Shown: positions 14,497-19,691 of the stretch, in pieces
How positions within the stretch are numbered: position 1 is the stretch's first letter
Layout of the letters: each line of letters opens with the position of its first letter
Assembly: GCA_004553485.1 (NCBI GenBank)
Contig: SFLG01000030.1
Coordinates: forward strand, 1-19,691
Source: Bacteroidales bacterium
Lineage (GTDB): Bacteria; Bacteroidota; Bacteroidia; Bacteroidales; Muribaculaceae
Reading direction: 5' to 3'
DNA: 19,691 nt
Notes under the pieces: model-generated
Seen by the model: only the letters and a program-made list of their open reading frames with translations
What the model was told of the DNA's origin: nothing
The model's database searches: none
Translations under genes and position numbers: made by a program

Positions 14497-15054
14497 TCAA
14501 TGCTGTGCGGCGACGCCCAGCTCAAAGGCGCGCAGGCTGTCGGTGTTGTCGGCGTAGTAGCGGCGCAGGGCGTCGGCGAGGTCCTTGTCGCCGGGCTCGA
14601 GGTAGCGGCCGCACTCGCGGGCGTAGGCTATGCGGGTCAGAAATTTCACCTTGTCGGCCATCGACAGGGCGTTGAAGCCGTCCAGCAGCGCGCGGGTGTA
14701 GCCGTTGAAGTCGGTCCGGTCGGGATTGGCGCGGTAAACGGCACCTATCTTAACTGACAATTCGCGCGACGGATTGTTTAAAATATACTGCGCTGCCTGA
14801 GCCGGCGTCTTTGCCGCCGCAAGGGCCACCGAGTGCATGTCGGCGCCTTTGCGTGCCGCGCGGGCCAGCAACGAGTCGGCTCCCGCAGGGTCGTCGCGCA
14901 GGTCGTCGCGCAGTGCCGCAAGCGAGTCGGGGTTGTTGCGGGCACCTTCGAGACGCGACATATAGGGTCCGTCGTCGGACGTTCCCGAGCACGAAACGAG
15001 CGCTCCCGTAAGGGTCGCCGCAGCCATCAGACACGCTGTAAAACGGAATTTCAT
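14497..15054 (-). CDS. small conserved lipoprotein, function unknown
   Basis: 185 residues. The N-terminus MKFRFTACLMAAATLTGALVSCSG is a signal peptide ending in a lipobox (LVSC, Cys22), so it is a lipoprotein, probably of the outer membrane. The mature part is mostly helical, rich in Ala, Asp and Arg, with segments such as SLAALRDDLRDDPAGADSLL and FNALSMADKVKFLTRIAYA. I do not recognise a named domain. It is the first gene of a minus-strand unit with the polyprenyl synthetase and tatD, behind a full consensus promoter (15078-15109) and a leader of under 20 bases. The position gives no clear hint to its job. Confidence 0.8.
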   Translation of the reverse strand: MKFRFTACLMAAATLTGALVSCSGTSDDGPYMSRLEGARNNPDSLAALRDDLRDDPAGADSLLARAARKGADMHSVALAAAKTPAQAAQYILNNPSRELSVKIGAVYRANPDRTDFNGYTRALLDGFNALSMADKVKFLTRIAYARECGRYLEPGDKDLADALRRYYADNTDSLRAFELGVAAQH

Positions 15055-15077
15055 ATCATTTGACGCTTTTCGGTTGT

Positions 15078-15109
15078 CAAAGTTAGTTAATTAGCGGCAA
15101 ACTCTCAAA
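15078..15109 (-). promoter_or_regulatory. full consensus promoter for the lipoprotein / polyprenyl synthetase / tatD unit
   Basis: On the minus strand TTTG (15109-15106), a 20-base spacer, then TAACTTTG (15085-15078), an exact match to the Bacteroidota consensus. The predicted start near 15071 leaves a leader of about 17 bases before the ATG at 15054. Confidence 0.72.
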
Positions 15110-15118
15110 CAAATTTTG

Positions 15119-15126
15119 TACTTTCG
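15119..15126 (+). promoter_or_regulatory. probable -7 box for dacB
   Basis: TACTTTCG has one mismatch to TAnnTTTG and lies about 85 bases before the dacB ATG. It sits just outside the minus-strand -33 box, so the two divergent promoters nearly overlap. No clear -33 box. Confidence 0.4.
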
Positions 15127-15209
15127 CTTAAAGAAGACAACGCTACACAAAACAGGCCGATGCCGGAGGCCCCGCAAGGCTCCGGAGCGGACCCCGTAAA
15201 AACGATATA

Positions 15210-16634
15210 ATGAAACTCAGATGTGTTTTTGCAACGGCATTTCTGCTGTTGACAACGATTGTTTATGCCAGAATTGACCTCGGAGCCGGTCGCCAGGCAA
15301 CGGTAGGGGCGTATGTGTACGACCTGCGCAAGGGCGACGTCGTCCTTGCCGACAATGCCGATGTGGCGATGACGCCGGCCTCGGTGGTGAAGTCGTTCAC
15401 GACGGCTTCGGCCCTGCAGACCCTCGGCAAGGACTGGCGGTTCGAGACCCGCGTAGCACTAACCGGCACCCGCGCCGGCAAAGGCGTGTGGAACGGCGAC
15501 CTGGTGATTATCCCCGGCGGCGATCCCACCCTCGAGAGCGACGAGCCGTCAGGGACGAAGGGCCTGTGCGGCGAGATAGCACAGGCTCTGAAAGATCTTG
15601 GTGTGTCAAAAATCAACGGCAGCATCATCGTCGCCGATACCGTCCCCGACCAGGGCCAGGCGCCCGACTGGGAGAACGAGGACACCGTCTACCCTTACGG
15701 CGCCGGATGGTTCAACCTCAACTGGAACGACAACACGTTCACCATCTGGCCCGCCAGCGGGCGCACCAAACCGCATGTCCCCGACCTTGAGATAGTGCGG
15801 CAGACACGTCGCTACCGCGGCATCGACCGCGGCACCGGCTCGGAGCGCCTGTATGTCTACGCGCCCCGCACGGGCAAGAGCAAGGGCCGCAAGGGTCGCC
15901 GCAGAAGCTCGGCCCAGAGCAACTGGTCGACAAAAACCACGATGCCATTCCCGTACAAAGTTTTTGTGCACGCCCTGCGCGAACAGCTTGCGGCCGACGA
16001 GATTACGGTGACGGACAAGAAGTCGCACAATTCGGCCGACATCGACGAGCTGCTGAACTCGACCATGACGCCCGTCCTCACCCATCGCTCGCTTCCGCTC
16101 GTCGATATCATGCGCGACCTTATGTACCGCTCGGACAACACTTTTGCCGAGGGCGTGCTGAGGGCACAGGCCCCCGGTGCCTCGCGCGACTCGGCGATTT
16201 CGTGTGAGATGCAGTTGTGGCGTGCAAATGGTCTGGACCTTGACGGCCAGCTGTTCAAGGACGGCAGTGGCCTGTCTCGCACGACCAGCGTGACACCCCG
16301 CTTCATCGGCAATGTCCTTCAGTACATGGCGCAGTCTGACTATCGCGACGACTATGTCGGCCTCTTTGCACGCGCCGGAGTGGACGGGACGCTGAAGCAT
16401 CTGCTCAAAGACACGCCCCTGATGGGACGCCTCGCCCTTAAAAGCGGCTCGATGAGCGGCGTACGCTGCTATGCCGGCTATGCCCTGGACGAGGAAGGTC
16501 TGCCCTCGCACGTGGTGGTGCTGTTTGTCAACCGTTACTCGTGTTCGGGCGCCAATCTGCGCAAATCTATCGAAAACTTTTTGCTCGATACTTTCGCCCC
16601 TCTTTCGGGCGTAAAGGTCTCTGAAGAAAATTAA
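15210..16634 (+). CDS. dacB: D-alanyl-D-alanine carboxypeptidase/endopeptidase, PBP4 type (peptidase S13)
   Basis: Periplasmic penicillin-binding protein that trims or cleaves peptidoglycan cross-links. 474 residues. Residues 1-20 form a signal peptide (FATAFLLLTTIVYA). The serine-enzyme motifs are present: SxxK as PASVVKSFTTAS (Ser58, Lys61), SxN as YRSDNTFAEG (Ser308, Asn310) and KTG-like as LKSGSMSG (411-413, Ser in place of Thr, accepted in this family). As in E. coli PBP4, a large insert separates the first two motifs (about 85-280). Within the insert is a strongly basic loop at 222-236 (KSKGRKGRRR), which stands out from its surroundings. Followed after 26 bases by the acidic Glu/Pro-rich gene. 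Confidence 0.93.
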   Translation: MKLRCVFATAFLLLTTIVYARIDLGAGRQATVGAYVYDLRKGDVVLADNADVAMTPASVVKSFTTASALQTLGKDWRFETRVALTGTRAGKGVWNGDLVIIPGGDPTLESDEPSGTKGLCGEIAQALKDLGVSKINGSIIVADTVPDQGQAPDWENEDTVYPYGAGWFNLNWNDNTFTIWPASGRTKPHVPDLEIVRQTRRYRGIDRGTGSERLYVYAPRTGKSKGRKGRRRSSAQSNWSTKTTMPFPYKVFVHALREQLAADEITVTDKKSHNSADIDELLNSTMTPVLTHRSLPLVDIMRDLMYRSDNTFAEGVLRAQAPGASRDSAISCEMQLWRANGLDLDGQLFKDGSGLSRTTSVTPRFIGNVLQYMAQSDYRDDYVGLFARAGVDGTLKHLLKDTPLMGRLALKSGSMSGVRCYAGYALDEEGLPSHVVVLFVNRYSCSGANLRKSIENFLLDTFAPLSGVKVSEEN

Positions 16635-16660
16635 TACACCCTATATAAGAAAACGTAAAA

Positions 16661-17461
16661 ATGAAAGAAAATTACAAGGCCGAGCTGAGGCGGCTTGCCG
16701 AGCTCTGCGTCAAGATGGAAGGAACTTGCCTGGTTCTGGCGGAAAGGGACGACGACGTCGCCCGTCAGCTCTTCGAGGGCTATCATGCCGAGTTTGACGA
16801 GCTGGCAGCAACAGTATTTGGCCGGACAGAGTGCACCGGACAGTGCGCCGCACCGGCCTGGGCAACAGATGAGGCAACCGGTGAGTCAATCGGGAAAGAA
16901 GTCGACGAGGCTGCCGTGCTTGCCGAGTTTATCGAAACGGTGCTCGACAGCGACGACAAAAAGACCGAGGAGGAGCCTGCCGCAGAGGCCGAGCCCGAAC
17001 CCGAGACTCCGGCGGAGGAACCGGTGCCCGTGCAGCCTGAGCCCGAGCCCGAAGCCGAGCCCGAGCCGGTGGCCGTCACCGAGACAGAGGAGGTAGCCGA
17101 GGTCAAGGAGCCTGAAACCGTCGCCGGGATAGCGGAGCCGGAGCCGGAGCAGCCGGAGGCTGACGCCCGCCCCGAGGTAAAGAGCGAGGCGAAGGCCGAG
17201 ATGCGTGTCGACGAGATGCTCACCCGCCGCGAGGCACGCGAGCTGCGCAAGGCCTTTACGCTCAACGATAAGTTCCGCTTCCGCCGCGAGCTGTTCAACA
17301 ACGACAACGACAAATTCCGCGAGACACTCGAACGCATCGAGCGTATGCAGAGCAACGACGAGGCCATGGCCTACATGACCGAAGTCCTTGGCTGGAATCT
17401 CGACGATGAGGCTCCCTCCGATTTCGCCGCCATCGTCGCCAATCATTTCGCCGGATTCTGA
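16661..17461 (+). CDS. conserved Bacteroidales protein with acidic Glu/Pro-rich linker, function unknown
   Basis: 266 residues, cytoplasmic (no signal or membrane segment). Three parts: an N-terminal helical region (1-95) with KAELRRLAELCVKMEGT; a low-complexity acidic linker (about 98-180) made of repeated Glu-Pro, Glu-Ala and Pro-Glu steps; and a C-terminal helical domain with LRKAFTLNDKFRFRRELF, DKFRETLERIERM and YMTEVLGWNLDDEAPSDF. The C-terminal LNDKFRFRRELF pattern recurs in uncharacterised Bacteroidales proteins I have seen, but I know no function. The linker explains unrelated long frames on the opposite strand. Start ATG 16661 follows an A-rich stretch. It sits between dacB and rsmI, all co-directional. 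Confidence 0.82.
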   Translation: MKENYKAELRRLAELCVKMEGTCLVLAERDDDVARQLFEGYHAEFDELAATVFGRTECTGQCAAPAWATDEATGESIGKEVDEAAVLAEFIETVLDSDDKKTEEEPAAEAEPEPETPAEEPVPVQPEPEPEAEPEPVAVTETEEVAEVKEPETVAGIAEPEPEQPEADARPEVKSEAKAEMRVDEMLTRREARELRKAFTLNDKFRFRRELFNNDNDKFRETLERIERMQSNDEAMAYMTEVLGWNLDDEAPSDFAAIVANHFAGF

Positions 17462-17489
17462 CCGGGCCCAATGTCAAAGACAAACGTAT

Positions 17490-18299
17490 ATGAAAAGCAA
17501 TAAGCAAGCTTTGCCCGATGCGGACGACCGCGCTACGGTGGCCGCCGCCGAGGCTGTTGCACTGGTCACCGAGGCTGCCGGGGCGGGTACGCTCTATATT
17601 GTGCCCACGCCCGTGGGCAACCTCGAGGACATGACGCCGAGGGCGGTGGCGGTGCTGAAGGCGGTGTCGCTGATACTCGCCGAGGACACGCGCACCAGCG
17701 CGGGGCTTATGCGCCATTTCGGCATAGAGACCCCGATGTCGAGCCACCACAAATTCAACGAGCACACAGCCTGCGCGCACGTGATAGAGCGTCTGTTGGG
17801 GGGCGAGGACATCGCCCTTGTGTCGGACGCCGGTACGCCGGGAATATCCGACCCCGGCTTTCTGCTCTCGCGCGAATGTCGCCGTCATGGGGTGCGCGTG
17901 GTGACACTGCCTGGAGCAACGGCGATGGTGCCGGCGTTGGTCGATTCGGGCCTTCCGTGCGAGCGCTTTTTCTTCGAGGGCTTTCTGCCCGTCAAGAAAG
18001 GCCGCGCGACGCGGTTGCAGGAGCTGGCCGCCATGCCGGTGTCGGTGGTGATTTACGAGTCGCCTCTGCGCCTGGCACGGACACTGGCGCAGCTTGCCGA
18101 GGTATTCGGCCCTGACCGCGAGGCCTCGGTGTCGCGCGAGATATCGAAGCTGTACGAGAACACGCAGCGCGGGACGCTTGCGGGCCTGGCCGAATACTAT
18201 GCCGCGAACCAACCGCGTGGGGAGATTGTTATTGTTGTGGGCCCGGCTAAGGATTTGCAGCCGGCCAAAGTGCACAAAAACAAATACCGGGACGATTGA
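17490..18299 (+). CDS. rsmI: 16S rRNA (cytidine-2'-O)-methyltransferase RsmI
   Basis: Methylates the ribose of C1402 in 16S rRNA together with RsmH, tuning the decoding site. The tetrapyrrole methylase fold is clear: TLYIVPTPVGNLEDMTPRAV, LAEDTRTSAGLMRHFGI, LVSDAGTPGISDPGFLL, LPGATAMVPALVDSGLP and FFEGFLPVKKGRATRL. From the ATG at 17490 it has 269 residues with an N-terminal extension of about 32 residues (Ala- and Asp-rich) ahead of the normal family start at GTLYIV. No usual start codon is seen next to GTLYIV, so the extension is probably real. An ATG further up at 17388 lies within the preceding gene and is rejected. It follows the acidic gene by 28 bases. Confidence 0.92.
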   Translation: MKSNKQALPDADDRATVAAAEAVALVTEAAGAGTLYIVPTPVGNLEDMTPRAVAVLKAVSLILAEDTRTSAGLMRHFGIETPMSSHHKFNEHTACAHVIERLLGGEDIALVSDAGTPGISDPGFLLSRECRRHGVRVVTLPGATAMVPALVDSGLPCERFFFEGFLPVKKGRATRLQELAAMPVSVVIYESPLRLARTLAQLAEVFGPDREASVSREISKLYENTQRGTLAGLAEYYAANQPRGEIVIVVGPAKDLQPAKVHKNKYRDD

Positions 18300-18359
18300 G
18301 TTCTACCGGCTAAAGACATTAAATTACGCTACAACAATAGATTACACAATTAACGCATT

Positions 18360-19232
18360 ATGAAAAATTTCCCCAGACTCCTCATTCTGTCGGCATTATG
18401 CCTGGCGCTGTCGACATCGTGCTCAAAGAGCAAGCCGCTTACACCCGCCGCCGGCGGACAGACCGACGTTTCCAACGCAACACGCGAGCAGCTTGAGCAG
18501 GCCATCGCCGACCGCGACCAGCTTATCTTACTTACCTCGGACATCCAGCAGAGCCTCGACGAGATTGCCGAGCTCGAGAATATGGTGTCGGTAGACGCTT
18601 CGGAACTTCCCGACCAGCGCACCCAGATACGCACCCGCATGGCTAATCTGCGCATCCTCCTCGAGCAGCGCCGCAGCAAACTCGACTCGCTCGAGCGCGA
18701 GCTGTCAAAGTCGTCGCTCTATAATTCGAGTATGGAGAAGACCATCAAGGGTCTGCGCGCACAGATAGACAAGCAGGCAGCCGAAATAACCCGCCTGACC
18801 GGCGAACTAAGCGAGGCCCGCAACACCATCGCCACACAGAGCACGCAGATTGACTCGCTGAGCACAACCGTGCAGACTGTCAGCCGCGAGCGCGACGCCG
18901 CCGTTAAGGAGAGTGTCGACCTGAGTAACGAGCTGAATACCTGCTATGTATGTGTGGGTAGCAGCAAGGAGCTCAAGGAGCACAAGATTTTGGAATCGGG
19001 CTTCCTGCGCAAGACAAAGATTATGGCCGGCGACTTCGACCAGAACTACTTCAGCAAGAAGGACAAGCGCACCCTCATCTCTCTGCCTCTGCACTCAAAG
19101 AAGGCAAAGGTGCTCACCAAACAGGCTGCCGCGTACGTCATCGAAAACGTCAAGGGCCAGAAGGTGCTGAAAATCACTAACCCCGAAAAATTCTGGAACC
19201 TCACCAACTACCTCGTCATCCAGATCGACTGA
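18360..19232 (+). CDS. coiled-coil lipoprotein, Cbp1-like family
   Basis: 290 residues. The N-terminus MKNFPRLLILSALCLALSTSC is a signal peptide ending at a probable lipidated Cys21, with a slightly atypical lipobox (STSC). Residues about 40-200 form a long coiled coil (heptads in LEQAIADRDQLILLTSDI, LRAQIDKQAAEITRLTGEL, STTVQTVSRERDAAV). The C-terminal 90 residues form a compact domain: NTCYVCVGSSKELKEHKI, GFLRKTKIMAGDFDQNYF, LPLHSKKAKVLTKQAA and LKITNPEKFWNLTNYLVIQ. This matches a Bacteroidales family that databases call Cbp1 collagen-binding adhesin; whether this member binds collagen is not shown, and a structural envelope role is equally possible. It follows rsmI by 60 bases without a recognised promoter and ends at a strong terminator. 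Confidence 0.8.
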   Translation: MKNFPRLLILSALCLALSTSCSKSKPLTPAAGGQTDVSNATREQLEQAIADRDQLILLTSDIQQSLDEIAELENMVSVDASELPDQRTQIRTRMANLRILLEQRRSKLDSLERELSKSSLYNSSMEKTIKGLRAQIDKQAAEITRLTGELSEARNTIATQSTQIDSLSTTVQTVSRERDAAVKESVDLSNELNTCYVCVGSSKELKEHKILESGFLRKTKIMAGDFDQNYFSKKDKRTLISLPLHSKKAKVLTKQAAAYVIENVKGQKVLKITNPEKFWNLTNYLVIQID

Positions 19233-19264
19233 CGCACATAGCTCAATAAACGGTTTCAAAAAAG

Positions 19265-19314
19265 ACCCACACACAAAGGGCATCCTCATTGCGGGGGTGC
19301 CCTTTGTGTGGGTT
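19265..19314. terminator. bidirectional hairpin terminator after the Cbp1-like gene
   Basis: The arms ACCCACACACAAAGGGCA (19265-19282) and TGCCCTTTGTGTGGGT (19298-19313) pair over 16 bases with a 2-base AC bulge in the left arm, extended by G-U pairs toward an 8-base loop. A-run (19258-19263) upstream and GGGTTT downstream let it act for both convergent genes. Confidence 0.8.
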
Positions 19315-19368
19315 TGCCGGGGATGATGCCGATGGTGGCGCCTTTACCGGTCCGGTGTCTGCGGAGGC

Positions 19369-19536
19369 TTATTTGCCGAATTTGTCGGAGATGTAGTCGG
19401 TGACTCTCTCCTTGATTTCTTCGATTTTCTCGCGTCCTTCTTTCGAGTTGGCTACTTCCTTAACCTTTTCGACCACTTCGTCGACGTTGACTTTGCCGGC
19501 TAATCCGCCGAGGCTGTCCTTCAGATTGTCTAACAT
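19369..19536 (-). CDS. small helical protein of 55 residues, function unknown
   Basis: Starts at ATG 19536 and ends at TAA 19369. The sequence is charged and heptad-like (VNVDEVVEKVKEVANSKEG, IEEIKERVTDYISDKFGK), with GGLAGK near the N-terminus. It is predicted as an amphipathic helix without a membrane segment or signal. I know no function. A longer frame reaching 19650 lacks family-like residues in its first 38 positions and is rejected. It lies 26 bases after the stop of an upstream gene and precedes the terminator at 19265-19314. Confidence 0.7.
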   Translation of the reverse strand: MLDNLKDSLGGLAGKVNVDEVVEKVKEVANSKEGREKIEEIKERVTDYISDKFGK

Positions 19537-19562
19537 AATCCCCGTGGTTCCGGGTCGTCGCC

Positions 19563-19691
19563 TTAGCCGTTGGCTTTGTCGTCGGCCGGTTGGTTGGCGG
19601 TGGACTTGCGCGTGCGTTTCTCGGGCAGGGGAGTGTCGTCGTTCGACCACTCGGAGAGGGTCGAGGCGAACTGCCGTGAGTAGTCGTCGAA
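19563..19691 (-). CDS. 3' end of an unidentified protein (partial)
   Basis: The last 42 codons of a frame entering from the right edge and ending at TAA (19565-19563). The tail is FDDYSRQFASTLSEWSNDD, then a basic, Lys/Arg-rich and Asn/Asp-ending region. It resembles the cytoplasmic tail of a membrane protein such as CvpA-type proteins, but that is a weak guess from so little sequence. Confidence 0.55.
   Translation of the reverse strand, partial: FDDYSRQFASTLSEWSNDDTPLPEKRTRKSTANQPADDKANG

Noticed and set aside
1..19691. tRNA or rRNA genes, prophage, integrase or defence genes
   Set aside because: I saw no tRNA-like cloverleaf, rRNA sequence, integrase, transposase or toxin-antitoxin pair by eye in the window.

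Overview
The window looks like a chromosomal fragment of a Bacteroidales bacterium, most likely a GC-rich member of the Muribaculaceae or a close relative. Reasons: it carries families typical of Bacteroidota (a DUF3127 SSB-like protein, a DUF4835/PorD-like protein, a Cbp1-type coiled-coil lipoprotein, a Mur ligase with an N-terminal membrane domain). Shine-Dalgarno sequences are rare, and several intergenic regions have Bacteroidota promoter boxes (TTTG about 20 bases before TAnnTTTG). The assignment is by family recognition, not by a search.

Layout. 1-89: tail of an unrecognised gene. 271-3862 (+): an alpha/beta hydrolase broken by an internal deletion with a frameshift, a membrane-anchored MurF-like ligase, and a D-Ala-D-Ala ligase, ending at a bidirectional terminator. 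3969-4373 (-): DUF3127 protein, divergent from guanine deaminase (4726-5193 +). 5194-5901: about 700 bases without a convincing gene. It holds a strong hairpin terminator, a roughly 195-base element closed by perfect 12-base inverted repeats (candidate structured RNA) and the dnaN promoter and leader. 5902-12651 (+): dnaN, DnaQ-like exonuclease, coaBC, DUF4835 protein, a 27-base tandem repeat, recN and rlmB. 12704-15054 (-): lipoprotein, polyprenyl synthetase and tatD, in that transcriptional order. 15210-19232 (+): PBP4-type carboxypeptidase, an acidic Glu/Pro-rich protein, rsmI and a Cbp1-like lipoprotein, then a terminator. 19369-19691 (-): a 55-residue helical protein and the tail of another gene.

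Functions. The left part makes D-Ala-D-Ala and probably joins it to a Mur-type substrate at the membrane; the PBP4 homologue acts at the other end of peptidoglycan metabolism. The middle is a housekeeping block for replication (sliding clamp, exonuclease), coenzyme A synthesis, DNA repair (RecN) and ribosomal RNA methylation (RlmB, RsmI). Most of the window is ordinary core genome. The parts that deserve a second look are the noncoding element at 5407-5601, the disrupted hydrolase, the minisatellite before recN and the changed active-site residues in CoaC.
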